Shown here piece by piece: positions 1 to 9,345 of a DNA stretch of 42,482 bases. The DNA is from Lysobacterales bacterium 63-13 (GTDB taxonomy: Bacteria; Pseudomonadota; Gammaproteobacteria; Xanthomonadales; Rhodanobacteraceae): the NCBI GenBank assembly GCA_001899855.1, contig MKWR01000033.1, forward strand, positions 1 to 42,482, written 5' to 3'. The first letter of the stretch is position 1. Every line of letters starts with the position of its first letter. A program made the translations under genes and the position numbers. The notes below the pieces were generated by a model. That model worked only from the letters and a program-made list of their open reading frames with translations, was not told the DNA's origin and ran no database searches.

Positions 1-185
1 TAAGCCAATGATTATTTTAGGAATATTCGAGGCTATGGGGCATTTTTACACGTATCTCGGCTGAACCCCAAGTAGGTTGTTGCCATGGGTTGCTCGTGTC
101 CCGGATGCGTGCGCGGCTATGGTCGCTGGTTGCAGATGGACGGGGCAACCAGGTTGCCGACTGACTTGCGAAGATCCAACGCGCA
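1..185. other. Window edge with no supported gene
   Basis: This stretch lies downstream of the sbcB stop codon. The short reading frames that cross it overlap the sbcB end or lack any recognisable protein. I see no tRNA, clear terminator hairpin or repeat here. Confidence 0.5.
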
Positions 186-1625
186 TTACTCGATCTGCCT
201 TTGCTGCTCGCGCCCCCAGTCCTCCAGCGCATCGAGCAGGGGCAGCCTGGTCGGATCAACTTCGCTGCGTTTCTGCGCGATCAAGGCAAAGTATTGCTCG
301 AGGGTGAGCGTGGTCAGCGCGGTTTCCGTGGTCAGGCGGCGTTGACGGAAGGCTTGCCATCGAAGTGCCTCCGCATGGCTCAAGGAATGCGGCCAGTTGC
401 GCGCGCGGTAGCGGAACAGCAGTTCGGCATAACGCGGGTCGGTGAAAACCAGCGATGGTGATCCGAGCAATTCACTCGGGGTCCGACGCACCTCGCGCAA
501 GCGGTTTTTGTCGGCATCGGGCAGGAATCCGGAATACAGCGCCAACTCGGGATCGGCGGGCGGCTCGCGCGAAACTTGCGCCGCAAACACCGCCTGCATC
601 TTCGCCGCCAGGCCTTCCGCGCCGTTGAGCATGTCGAGATGACGCAATGCACGCCCAAGATCGAGGCCGATGCGTGCGTGGTCGATATCCTTGAGCACGC
701 TCAACGGTGCCAGCGCCGGCGAGCGGTTCGAATGCACGAGCTTGAGCGGGATGCGCTCGACATCCTCGGGCAGGTCGGCGCGGGCGACAAAGACGCGATC
801 GGCAATCTCATCGGCATCGAGTTCAAGCAGCGCAGTCGGATCGACATCGAGGTCATAGACGATCACGCCATTCGCCTGCTGCGGGTGGATCGCCAGCGGC
901 ACGACAATGGCCAGGCAGCCACGGCTGGCGGGATAGCGCGAGGACACATGCACGACTGGCGTGCGGTGCGCGACATCGAGCAACTGGAATGCGCGCTGCT
1001 TGCGGCGCAGGTCGAAATGGAAATCGAACAGGCGCGGCTGCTGCGTGCGGATCAAGCGGGCAAGGCCGATCAAGGCCTCGACATCCGACAGCGCATCGTG
1101 CGCGCGATCCTGCATGAGGCGGTTGGCCGCGGCGAGGTGCTCCAGGCGAAAACTCGGCGTGCCATCGTCGCGCAGCGGCCACTCGATGCCCTGCGGGCGC
1201 AAGGCGTAACACATGCGCGCGAGGTCGATCAGGTCCCAGCGCGAGTTGCCGGCTTTCCATTCGCGCTCATACGGATCATGGAAATTGCGATACAGCAGAT
1301 GCCGCGTGAACTCGTCATCGAAACGCAAGGAGTTGTAGCCGACGCCGCAGGTTCCCGGCGCGGCGAGTTCCTCATGCACGATCGCCGCAAACTCGGCCTC
1401 GATGCGGCCCTCGCGTTCGGCAAGCTGGGGCGTGATGCCGGTGATCAGGCAGGCCTCGGGATGCGGCAGGACATCGGGTGCGGGCTTGCAATAAAGCATG
1501 ACTGGATCGCCGATGACCTCCAGATCGAGGTTTGTGCGGATTCCGGCGAATTGCGCGGGCCGGTCGCGGCGCGGATCGGCACCGGTGGTCTCGTAGTCGT
1601 GCCAGAAAAACGTCGTTGCGGCCAT
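186..1625 (-). CDS. sbcB: Exodeoxyribonuclease I
   Basis: Exonuclease I degrades single-stranded DNA in the 3' to 5' direction and serves in mismatch repair and recombination in the cytoplasm. The 479-residue length matches the family (about 475 in E. coli). The N-terminus carries the DEDDh exonuclease signature: HDYETTG at residues 9-15 supplies the first Asp and Glu, NSLRFDDEF gives the second Asp, and AHDALSDVEA gives the His and last Asp. The C-terminal half has the family's SH3-like and helical extension, with a conserved-looking segment reading ALYSGFLPDADKNRLREVR. It is transcribed divergently from the oligoribonuclease gene with about 110 bases between them, so the two DEDDh nucleases sit head to head. 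Identification is secure; regulation is not visible. Confidence 0.95.
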   Translation of the reverse strand: MAATTFFWHDYETTGADPRRDRPAQFAGIRTNLDLEVIGDPVMLYCKPAPDVLPHPEACLITGITPQLAEREGRIEAEFAAIVHEELAAPGTCGVGYNSLRFDDEFTRHLLYRNFHDPYEREWKAGNSRWDLIDLARMCYALRPQGIEWPLRDDGTPSFRLEHLAAANRLMQDRAHDALSDVEALIGLARLIRTQQPRLFDFHFDLRRKQRAFQLLDVAHRTPVVHVSSRYPASRGCLAIVVPLAIHPQQANGVIVYDLDVDPTALLELDADEIADRVFVARADLPEDVERIPLKLVHSNRSPALAPLSVLKDIDHARIGLDLGRALRHLDMLNGAEGLAAKMQAVFAAQVSREPPADPELALYSGFLPDADKNRLREVRRTPSELLGSPSLVFTDPRYAELLFRYRARNWPHSLSHAEALRWQAFRQRRLTTETALTTLTLEQYFALIAQKRSEVDPTRLPLLDALEDWGREQQRQIE

Positions 1626-1734
1626 GGCGATCGTGCAGGGCAGGGGTGCGCCATGCTAACGCCGATGCGCGAAAACTTGGCCTGCGCCGCGCAACGCGGC
1701 AATAATCACTTCATTCATTCACGCGGAGAGCACC

Positions 1735-2310
1735 ATGGCGTCGATTCACGAGGACAACCTGATCTGGATCGATCTGGAAATGACCGGGCTCGATACCGAT
1801 CACGATTCCATCCTCGAAATCGCCACGGCGGTCACCGACAAGGATCTGAACCTGCTTGCCGAAGGCCCGGCGTTTGCCATCCGCCATGACGAGGCAACCC
1901 TGCTCGCCATGGATGACTGGAACCGCAACCAGCATGGCAAGTCCGGACTCTGGCAGCGCGTCCTCGATTCGGAGATCGACATGGCGCTTGCCGAAGTGCG
2001 CACGGTCGAATTCCTCCTGCAATGGGTGCCGGCAGGCAAGTCGCCGATGTGCGGCAATTCGATCTGCCAGGATCGTCGCTTCATGCATCGGCTGATGCCG
2101 CGCCTGGAACGGTTCTTCCACTACCGCAACCTCGATATCTCCACGGTCAAGGAACTCGTCCGGCGCTGGGCACCCGAGGTCGGCAAGGGTTTCAACAAGG
2201 AAGCCGCGCATACCGCACTCAGCGATGTGCATGATTCCATTGCCGAGCTGGCGTATTACCGGCCTTTGCTCGGGCGCCTGGCCGAGTCGACGCCGGCTCC
2301 CCGGGGCTGA
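1735..2310 (+). CDS. orn: Oligoribonuclease
   Basis: Oligoribonuclease degrades RNA dinucleotides and very short oligoribonucleotides to mononucleotides, the last step of mRNA decay and of cyclic-di-GMP turnover via pGpG. The 191-residue protein is slightly longer than the E. coli enzyme (181). The DEDDh residues are visible: [10 protein letters not shown] near residue 11 (Asp and Glu), NSICQDRRF in the middle, and [10 protein letters not shown] near the C-terminus. The ATG is preceded by a GGAGAG ribosome-binding site. It is a typical single-copy housekeeping gene, divergent from sbcB. The stop codon is followed by a 10-bp palindrome at 2318-2327 that may be a weak hairpin. Confidence 0.95.
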   Translation: MASIHEDNLIWIDLEMTGLDTDHDSILEIATAVTDKDLNLLAEGPAFAIRHDEATLLAMDDWNRNQHGKSGLWQRVLDSEIDMALAEVRTVEFLLQWVPAGKSPMCGNSICQDRRFMHRLMPRLERFFHYRNLDISTVKELVRRWAPEVGKGFNKEAAHTALSDVHDSIAELAYYRPLLGRLAESTPAPRG

Positions 2311-2401
2311 ATCGCCGATCCCGGGATACGCGAGGCGACGGCAACCCGGATCAAGCCATGCGTGCGATCATGCGCGGCTGATTGTTCCTGAATGCCGTGC
2401 C

Positions 2402-3976
2402 GTGACCACTGAAAATCCGAAAACCGCCGCTGCCGACGAAGCGTCGGATCTGCTCGAACGCCTGCGTGCGGCGACTGCCGCGCTGCTGGAAGTTGCCGAG
2501 GACTGGAGCCTGCTCGACCGCTTGCCCGATGCCGACCGCAAGCTGCTGCACCAGGCGGTTGCCCGCGTCTACCATCCGGACCCGGTTTCACGCCGCCAGC
2601 GCATGAAGGCTGCCGAGCGTGCGCGCATCAATACGAAACTCAGCCAGGACGATGCCCTGCTCAACGCAACCGGCATCCGCCAGTTGCGCAACAAGCCGGT
2701 ATTCACCACGCAGAACTATTTCCCGCCGCAGAGCGATGCAGTCGTCGATACCGATGACGAAAGCGTGGCCCGGCGTGAATCGATCGAGCTGCAGCATTGT
2801 TATGTGTGCAAGCAGAAATACACGCTGATCCATCATTTCTACGATCAGTTGTGCCCGGCCTGTGCCGCTTTCAATTTCGCCAAGCGCACCGAGTTGGCGG
2901 ATTTGCGCGGGCGCGTCGCCCTGCTCACTGGCGGGCGCGTGAAGATCGGCTATCAAGCAGGATTGAAACTGCTGCGTGCGGGTGCAGGATTGATCGTGAC
3001 GACGCGATTCCCGCGCGATTCGGCAGCGCGTTATGCGGCAGAAGCGGATTTCGCCGATTGGGGGCACCGTCTGGAGATCTTCGGGCTCGACCTGCGCCAC
3101 ACGCCGAGCGTCGAGGCGTTCTGCGACGAGCTGCTGAAGACCCGCCCGCGCCTTGATTTCATCATCAACAACGCCTGCCAGACCGTACGCCGCCCGCCCG
3201 AGTTCTATGCGCACATGATGCAAGGCGAGGCGGCCGCGCTCGATGACTTGCCCGAGCACGTGCGCCACCTGCTTGGCCGCTACGAAGGCCTGCGCAGCGC
3301 CGACATGCTGGCCGGCGGCAGCGGGCCGAACATGCTTGCCGCGGAACCGGCGGCGGGCGCGCTGCCGGGTCTGACCCGCGCCGCCGAGCTGTCGCAACTG
3401 AAACTGCTGCCGGACGAACTGCTCGCCCAGCAGCATCTCTTTCCGGAAGGCAAGCTCGACCAGGACCTGCAGCAGGTCGACCTGCGCGGGCGCAATTCCT
3501 GGCGCCTGCTGATGGCCGAGGTGCCCTCGGTCGAGTTGCTCGAAGTGCAACTGGTCAATGCCATTGCGCCGTTCATCATCAATGCGCGCCTGAAGCCGCT
3601 GATGCTGCGCACGGCGGAGCGCGACAAGCACATCGTCAATGTCTCCGCCGTGGAAGGCCAGTTCTACCGCAACTTCAAGACCACCAAGCATCCGCACACG
3701 AACATGGCCAAGGCCGCGCTCAACATGATGACGCGCACCTCGGCGACCGATTACCACAACGACGGCATCCACATGAACAGCGTCGACACCGGTTGGGTGA
3801 CCGACGAGGATCCCGTCGAGATTGCCGCGCGCAAGGTGGTCGAGGAGCGCTTCCATCCGCCGCTGGACATCGTCGACGGTGCTGCCCGCATCGTCGATCC
3901 GATCATGCATGGCATCAATACCGGCGAACACGTCTGGGGCCAGTTCCTCAAGGACTACAAGCCGACCGATTGGTAA
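2402..3976 (+). CDS. Zinc-ribbon SDR-family protein with altered catalytic Tyr
   Basis: This is a short-chain dehydrogenase/reductase-like protein of about 524 residues, roughly twice the length of a classical SDR. The N-terminal 110 residues are helical and unrecognised. Next comes a two-CxxC zinc ribbon (CYVCKQ then LCPACA), and then the Rossmann SDR domain with a nucleotide loop reading LTGGRVKIG, a NNAC motif in place of NNAG, and an NVSAVEG serine strand. Where a classical SDR has YxxxK, I read HTNMAKAAL, so the catalytic Tyr appears to be Thr while Lys is kept. I chose the GTG at 2402 because an upstream reading would overlap orn by 86 bases. No strong ribosome-binding site decides the start. 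The substrate is unknown. It is convergent with the copper receptor gene. Confidence 0.75.
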   Translation: MTTENPKTAAADEASDLLERLRAATAALLEVAEDWSLLDRLPDADRKLLHQAVARVYHPDPVSRRQRMKAAERARINTKLSQDDALLNATGIRQLRNKPVFTTQNYFPPQSDAVVDTDDESVARRESIELQHCYVCKQKYTLIHHFYDQLCPACAAFNFAKRTELADLRGRVALLTGGRVKIGYQAGLKLLRAGAGLIVTTRFPRDSAARYAAEADFADWGHRLEIFGLDLRHTPSVEAFCDELLKTRPRLDFIINNACQTVRRPPEFYAHMMQGEAAALDDLPEHVRHLLGRYEGLRSADMLAGGSGPNMLAAEPAAGALPGLTRAAELSQLKLLPDELLAQQHLFPEGKLDQDLQQVDLRGRNSWRLLMAEVPSVELLEVQLVNAIAPFIINARLKPLMLRTAERDKHIVNVSAVEGQFYRNFKTTKHPHTNMAKAALNMMTRTSATDYHNDGIHMNSVDTGWVTDEDPVEIAARKVVEERFHPPLDIVDGAARIVDPIMHGINTGEHVWGQFLKDYKPTDW

Positions 3977-4000
3977 AGACAGCGCGGTCGGCCTGTCGCG

Positions 4001-6064
4001 CTAGAAAGTGACGTTGAGCTTGCTCCAGAAAGTGCGGCCCGGTTCGTTGATGCGCACCGGGTCGGCCGGATAGCCGAACGCGGCATTGCCACCGAGGTTC
4101 AAGTGCTCGGCAAAGGCGCGATCCAGCAGGTTGTCGACGCCGGCGCTCAACTGCAGCGACTCGCTCCAGCGATAACCGCCATTCACGGCCAGCGTGCCGA
4201 AACCCTTGCTCGGTCCGAGATCGCGGCCGACCACGTTGCCTTCGTTGGGCGACACGCGATCCTGGCGTGCCACCAGTCGCCAGAGCCCACCAAACGACCA
4301 GGAGCGGTTGTCGTAATTGATGCCCAGGCGCGCTTCAAGCGGCGGCATCTGCGGCAACGCCCGTGAATTGCTGGTGTTCTCGCCCCAGGCATAAGCCAGC
4401 GAGGCATCCGCATTCCAGTGCTCGGCGAAGCGCCATTGCGTACCGAGCTCACCGCCGCGCGTGCGCGCACTGATGTTCAAGGCCTGCGAGCTCGGACCCA
4501 TCATGCCGCCGCTGCTGTAGCGGAAGAGGATGAAATCATCGACCTTGCCGGCATACAGCGAAACCCAACTGCGCACGCGCTCGCCGTTGTACTGCGCGCC
4601 GAAGTCGAGCTGGGTGGTGCGCTCGGGTTTCACCGACGAGAATGCATTGATCGAGCCCATCGGGGCCGAGGACGCCGAGAACAGTTCCCAGAAATCGGGG
4701 AAGCGCTCGACATGGCCGAGTCCCGCATACAGCGTGGTCGGCGAACCGGCCAGATCACGCTCGTAGCGGACGAAGCCGGAATCCAGCGTATCGCGACGGC
4801 TGACGCCGGCGGTTGGATTCGGCATCGGCATCATGCCGCCGGTTTTCAGTCGCTTGTCCTTGGCCGTGGCACGATCGATGCGCGCACCGGCAATCAGGCG
4901 ATCACGCGCGGCCAGTTTCCAGGTCAACTCGGCGAACGCGCCGGCTGTGGAAAAGCGTGCGTCGGCGACCCAGGGTTTGCCCTTGTAGGCGTCGCGGCCC
5001 GTCGCGCTGCGTGCGCGATGCGTATTCGCCTGCTGATCGAGGCCGGTGACCAGGCTGAAGGAATCACCCCAGCGCCAGGTGGTCGCGACTCGGCCGCCGG
5101 TCGTGCGCCGATCGACGTTCGAGGCCATCGGCATCGGCATCGAGCCATTCGGATCAGGATCGCGCAAGGAGTAGTTGTCCATGACATGGTCAGCGTAGTT
5201 GCTGAAAGCACTGGCCTCGATGGCATCGAGCACGCCGCCCATGCGGACTTTCTCGAAGCGCAGCAGGCCGCTTTCGCGCTTGAATTGCGAACCATCCATG
5301 CCGCGTCCGGCATAGCGCGCCTCGCCGTCGCCGGCACCGATCGTCGCCAGCAGGCGCGTGTCGGCATCGGGCGTCCAGCCGGCCTCGACATCGGCATTCC
5401 ATTTCATCCACCGCGAAGGCACGCGACGGCCATCGCCATCCTCGTAGTCTTCCTGGGCGGAGCGATTCGCGGTCATGCGCACATGGCCCTCCGGCGCGCC
5501 TGCAGCGACATCGACAACCTGGTCATTGCGTCCCCAGGAACCGCCGAGCAAACCCGCATAGCTGCGCCAGCCGGCTTCCTCAAAACGTTCGGCATCGCGT
5601 TCGAAGCGCACCGTGCCAGCCGATGAGCCGGGGCCCCAGATGACCGTCTGCGGGCCCTTGATGACGATGAGCTTGTCGTAGGTTTCCGGCGAAACATAGG
5701 ACATCGGGTTGTCCATGCGCATCGGACAGGCGCCGAGCATCTCGCTGTCATTGGTCAGCAACTTGAGGCGCGAGCCGAACATGCCACGCAAGACCGGATC
5801 GCCATTGGTGCCGCCATTGCGGATCGCGCTGAATCCCGGGATCGTCTTCAGGTAATCCGCGCCGTCACTGGCCGGGACCGGCTGGCGCGGCGTCTTCGGA
5901 TCAATCTCGAAAGTCAGCGGCGAAGTCTGCGCGGCCGAAGTGACGACAACGGTGTCAAAACGCGTGTCGACATCGGCATCCGGCACCGGCGCGGGCAGAG
6001 TGGCACATACGGGGGCACTGGCAAGCATCGAGGCCAGGCCAAGACTGAGGGCATTGCGCTTCAA
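4001..6064 (-). CDS. oprC: TonB-dependent copper receptor (OprC type)
   Basis: An outer-membrane TonB-dependent receptor of the OprC/copper family of about 687 residues, expected to bind or take up copper. After a signal peptide (KRNALSLGLASMLASAPVCA) come the plug domain, with ACPMRMDNPM and VIKGPQTVIWGPG, and the barrel, which ends in an aromatic NVTF. Extracellular-loop-like Met clusters (GSMPMPMAS, TGGMMPMPN, SGGMMG) fit copper binding. I place the start at a TTG at 6064, because a GGGAG ribosome-binding site lies 8 bases upstream and the signal peptide starts there. A TTG ten codons earlier is possible. It lies downstream of, and on the same strand as, the cus efflux operon, separated by a strong hairpin, so it probably has its own promoter. 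The presence of an uptake receptor next to efflux genes suggests copper scavenging or cell-envelope binding. Confidence 0.88.
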   Translation of the reverse strand: MKRNALSLGLASMLASAPVCATLPAPVPDADVDTRFDTVVVTSAAQTSPLTFEIDPKTPRQPVPASDGADYLKTIPGFSAIRNGGTNGDPVLRGMFGSRLKLLTNDSEMLGACPMRMDNPMSYVSPETYDKLIVIKGPQTVIWGPGSSAGTVRFERDAERFEEAGWRSYAGLLGGSWGRNDQVVDVAAGAPEGHVRMTANRSAQEDYEDGDGRRVPSRWMKWNADVEAGWTPDADTRLLATIGAGDGEARYAGRGMDGSQFKRESGLLRFEKVRMGGVLDAIEASAFSNYADHVMDNYSLRDPDPNGSMPMPMASNVDRRTTGGRVATTWRWGDSFSLVTGLDQQANTHRARSATGRDAYKGKPWVADARFSTAGAFAELTWKLAARDRLIAGARIDRATAKDKRLKTGGMMPMPNPTAGVSRRDTLDSGFVRYERDLAGSPTTLYAGLGHVERFPDFWELFSASSAPMGSINAFSSVKPERTTQLDFGAQYNGERVRSWVSLYAGKVDDFILFRYSSGGMMGPSSQALNISARTRGGELGTQWRFAEHWNADASLAYAWGENTSNSRALPQMPPLEARLGINYDNRSWSFGGLWRLVARQDRVSPNEGNVVGRDLGPSKGFGTLAVNGGYRWSESLQLSAGVDNLLDRAFAEHLNLGGNAAFGYPADPVRINEPGRTFWSKLNVTF

Positions 6065-6162
6065 AACGGGATCTCCCTGGATCAAAGCGTGCAATTGACC
6101 ATGCGCGGAACCGCTGCGGATGTGACCGACGGTCGCAGTGCGACGCCGTGTCCGCTTGCATG

Positions 6163-6187
6163 GCCCACCCGGCAGCGCCGGGTGGGC
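6163..6187 (-). terminator. Hairpin after the cus operon
   Basis: A perfect inverted repeat with 11-base GC-rich arms (GCCCACCCGGC and its complement) and a 3-base loop lies 13 bases beyond the cusA stop codon. There is no run of T after it on the minus strand, so it is at best an imperfect intrinsic terminator or an mRNA-stabilising hairpin separating cusA from the receptor gene. Confidence 0.6.
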
Positions 6188-6200
6188 GAGGGCGCAGCGC

Positions 6201-9200
6201 TCAGGCGTCCACGACGCGGGCGTGCGGGGCAGCGTGCAGGAGTTGCCGGCGCTTGATCAGCGCGTACAGGGCCGGGATGACCGCCAGCGTCAGCACCGTC
6301 GAGGACACCATGCCACCGACCATCGGCGCGGCGATGCGGCGCATCACTTCCGAGCCGGTGCCGGTGCTCCACATGATCGGCAGCAGTCCGGCCATGATCG
6401 CCACCACGGTCATCATCTTTGGCCGCACGCGTTCCACCGCGCCTTCGATGATCGCCTCGCGCAGGTCGCGATCGCTGAGGACGCCGCCCTCGGCCTGGCG
6501 TCGCGCCGCGCGTGCCTCCAGCGCGTGGTCGAGATAGATCAGCATGACCACGCCCGTCTCCGCGGCCACGCCGGCAAGGGCGATGAAGCCGACCGCCACC
6601 GCAACGCTCAGGTTGTAGTCGAGCAGCCACATCAGCCAGACGCCGCCGACCAGTGCGAACGGCACCGAGAGCATGACGATCAGCGATTCGGTGACACGCC
6701 GGAAGTTGAGATACAGCAGCATGAAGATGATCGCCAGGGTCACCGGGATGACCACCCGCATCTTTGCCGCGGCCCGCTGCATGTACTCGAACTGGCCGCT
6801 CCACGTGGCGTAGTAGCCCGGCGGGAAACCGACTTCCCGCACCACCGCTGCCTGCGCCTGCTCCACGAAGTGGCCGATGTCGCTCTCGCGCGTATCGACG
6901 TAGATGTAGGCGGCGAGCATCGCGTGTTCGGTACGGATGCTGGGTGCGCCCATGCGTACCTGCACACCCGCCACTTCGCCCAGCGGCACCTGGGCACCGT
7001 CCGCGGTGGGAACCAGTACCTGTGTGGCGATCCGCTGCGGATCGTCGCGCAGGTCACGCGGATAGCGCACGATGACGCCGAAGCGTTCACGCCCGTCGAG
7101 CAGGGTGGTGATGCGCTCGCCTCCCAGCGCCATCGACACCACGTCCTGCACCTCGCCGACCGTGAGGCCGTACTGGGCAAGCCGGTCCAGGTCCGGGTCG
7201 ATGTCCAGGTAGTAGCCGCCCGTCAGGCGCTCGGCGAAGGCGCTGGTGGTGCCCGGCACCTTGCGCACCGCAGCCTCGATTTCCAGCGCGACCTTCTCCA
7301 GCTCGGCGAGATTGTTGCCGAAGACCTTGACGCCGATCGGGGTGCGGATGCCGGTGGCGAGCATGTCGGTGCGCGCCTTGATCGGCATGGTCCAGGAGTT
7401 GGCGATACCTGGGAATTTCAACGCCACATCCATCTCGGCGATCAGCCTGTCGGTGGTCATGCCCTCGCGCCACTGCTCCTCCGGCTTGAGGTTGATCACC
7501 GTCTCGAACATCTCCAGCGGTGCCGGATCAGTCGCGGTCAGCGCACGCCCGGCCTTGCCGAACACCGATGCCACCTCGGGGAAGCTCTTGATGATGCGGT
7601 CCTGCTGCTGCAACAGTTCGGCGGCCTTGGTCACCGACATGCCGGGCAGGGAGGCTGGCATGTACAAGAGGGTGCCCTCGTTGAGCGTGGGCATGAATTC
7701 GCTGCCCAGCCGCGACGCCGGCCAGGCGCTGGCCAGCAGCACGACCACGGCGATCACCAGCGTTGGCCACTTGTGGCGCAGCACCACGTCGATGATCGGC
7801 CGGTAGCCGGCGATCAGTAGCCGGTTCACCGGGTTCCTGTGTTCGGGCACGATGCGACCGCGCACGAACAGCAGCATCAGCACCGGCACCAGGGTGATCG
7901 AAAGCAGCGCCGCGCCGGCCATGGCAAAGGTCTTGGTGAAGGCCAGCGGATGGAACATGCGTCCCTCCTGTGCCTCCAGCGAGAACACCGGCAGGAACGA
8001 GACGGTGATGATCATCAGGCTGAAGAACAGTGCCGGGCCGACTTCGCGGCAGGCGTCGATGATCAGTTGTGCGCGACTGCGCGAGCCGTCATCGCGCTCG
8101 ATGTGCTTGTGCGCGTTCTCGATCATCACGATCGCCGCGTCGACCATTGCGCCAATCGCGATGGCGATGCCGCCCAGGCTCATGATGTTGGAGTTCATTC
8201 CCAGCACGCGCATGGCGATGATGGCGATCAGCACGCCGACCGGCAGCATGACGATCGCCACCAGCGCGCTGCGGGCATGGAACAGGAAGATCAGGCACAC
8301 CAGCGCCACGATGATGCTTTCCTCAAGCAGTGTGTTGCGCAGGGTCTTGATGGCGCGCTCGATCAGCTCCGAGCGATCGTAGACAGCCTCGATGCTGACG
8401 CCTTCGGGCAGGCCATGGCTGATTTCGGAAATCTTGCTCTTCAGTCCTTCGATGACGGCCAATGCATTCTCGCCATAACGGGCCACCGCGATGCCGGCGA
8501 CCACGTCGCCCTCGCCATCCAGGTCGGCAATGCCGCGCCGCTCATCGGGCACGAGTTCGACGCGACCGACATCGCCGATACGGACCGGGGCTCCGCCTTC
8601 GGCGCGCAGCACCAGGTTCTCGAGGTCACCAGTGCCCCGCAGGTAGCCGCGCCCGCGCACCATGTACTCGGTCTCGGCCATCTCGATGACGCGGCCGCCA
8701 ACGTCGCGATTGCTTTCGGCGATGACCTGGGAAATCCGCGAGAGCGGGATGCCGAACTCGCGCAAGCGCAGCGGATCCACGGTGACCGAATACTGGCGGA
8801 CGAAGCCACCGACGCTGGCGACTTCGGCCACGCCAGGCGCCGTCGTCAGCTGGAAGCGGACATACCAGTCCTGGATCGCGCGCAGCTCGTCGAGCGTATG
8901 CCGGGCACTCTTGATCACGTACTGGTACACCCAGCCCACGCCGGTCGCATCAGGCCCGAGCGTGGGCGTGATCCCGGCCGGCAGGTCCCTGGATGCAACA
9001 TTGAGGCTTTCCAGCACGCGCGAGCGCGCCCAGTAGATATCCGTTCCATCTTCGAAAATGACGTAGACGAAGGAGGCACCGAAGAACGAAAACCCGCGCA
9101 CCACGGTGGACTTGGGCACCGTCAGCAGCGCACTGGTCAGCGGGTAGGTGACCTGGTCCTCGACCACCTGCGGAGCCTGCCCGGGCACGTCGGTGAAAAC

Positions 9201-9344
9201 GATGACCTGCACGTCCGACAAGTCCGGCTGCGCATCCAGCGGGGTATGCGCCACGGCGTAAATGCCGCCCGCCACCACCGCTGTCGTCATGACCAGCACG
9301 AGGAAGATGTTGCGGACCGACCATTCGATGATGCGACCGAGCAT
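6201..9344 (-). CDS. cusA: Heavy-metal RND efflux pump, Cu/Ag (CusA) type
   Basis: The inner-membrane, proton-driven trimeric pump of a CusCBA system, 1047 residues, which moves Cu(I)/Ag(I) out through CusB and CusC. It starts with MLGRIIEWSVRNIF, the usual first membrane helix, and shows FTDVPGQAPQVVEDQVTYPL in the porter domain. The fourth-helix motif AIGAMVDAAIVMIENAH around residues 396-411 is the one typical of the monovalent-cation (HME4) class, with Ala where CzcA has its extra Asp. The ATG at 9344 lies one base past the cusB stop and follows an AGGGGG ribosome-binding site. A longer reading from 9389 would overlap cusB and is unlikely. It is the last gene of the operon. Confidence 0.93.
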   Translation of the reverse strand: MLGRIIEWSVRNIFLVLVMTTAVVAGGIYAVAHTPLDAQPDLSDVQVIVFTDVPGQAPQVVEDQVTYPLTSALLTVPKSTVVRGFSFFGASFVYVIFEDGTDIYWARSRVLESLNVASRDLPAGITPTLGPDATGVGWVYQYVIKSARHTLDELRAIQDWYVRFQLTTAPGVAEVASVGGFVRQYSVTVDPLRLREFGIPLSRISQVIAESNRDVGGRVIEMAETEYMVRGRGYLRGTGDLENLVLRAEGGAPVRIGDVGRVELVPDERRGIADLDGEGDVVAGIAVARYGENALAVIEGLKSKISEISHGLPEGVSIEAVYDRSELIERAIKTLRNTLLEESIIVALVCLIFLFHARSALVAIVMLPVGVLIAIIAMRVLGMNSNIMSLGGIAIAIGAMVDAAIVMIENAHKHIERDDGSRSRAQLIIDACREVGPALFFSLMIITVSFLPVFSLEAQEGRMFHPLAFTKTFAMAGAALLSITLVPVLMLLFVRGRIVPEHRNPVNRLLIAGYRPIIDVVLRHKWPTLVIAVVVLLASAWPASRLGSEFMPTLNEGTLLYMPASLPGMSVTKAAELLQQQDRIIKSFPEVASVFGKAGRALTATDPAPLEMFETVINLKPEEQWREGMTTDRLIAEMDVALKFPGIANSWTMPIKARTDMLATGIRTPIGVKVFGNNLAELEKVALEIEAAVRKVPGTTSAFAERLTGGYYLDIDPDLDRLAQYGLTVGEVQDVVSMALGGERITTLLDGRERFGVIVRYPRDLRDDPQRIATQVLVPTADGAQVPLGEVAGVQVRMGAPSIRTEHAMLAAYIYVDTRESDIGHFVEQAQAAVVREVGFPPGYYATWSGQFEYMQRAAAKMRVVIPVTLAIIFMLLYLNFRRVTESLIVMLSVPFALVGGVWLMWLLDYNLSVAVAVGFIALAGVAAETGVVMLIYLDHALEARAARRQAEGGVLSDRDLREAIIEGAVERVRPKMMTVVAIMAGLLPIMWSTGTGSEVMRRIAAPMVGGMVSSTVLTLAVIPALYALIKRRQLLHAAPHARVVDA

Positions 9345-9345
9345 G

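Noticed and set aside
576-1889. Long plus-strand reading frame of 437 codons
   Set aside because: It is antisense to sbcB and runs over the orn start. It has no recognisable protein and is a by-product of high GC.
2588-3931. Long minus-strand reading frame of 447 codons
   Set aside because: It lies antisense to the SDR gene, whose zinc ribbon and Rossmann motifs are clear. The antisense product is low-complexity and unrecognisable.
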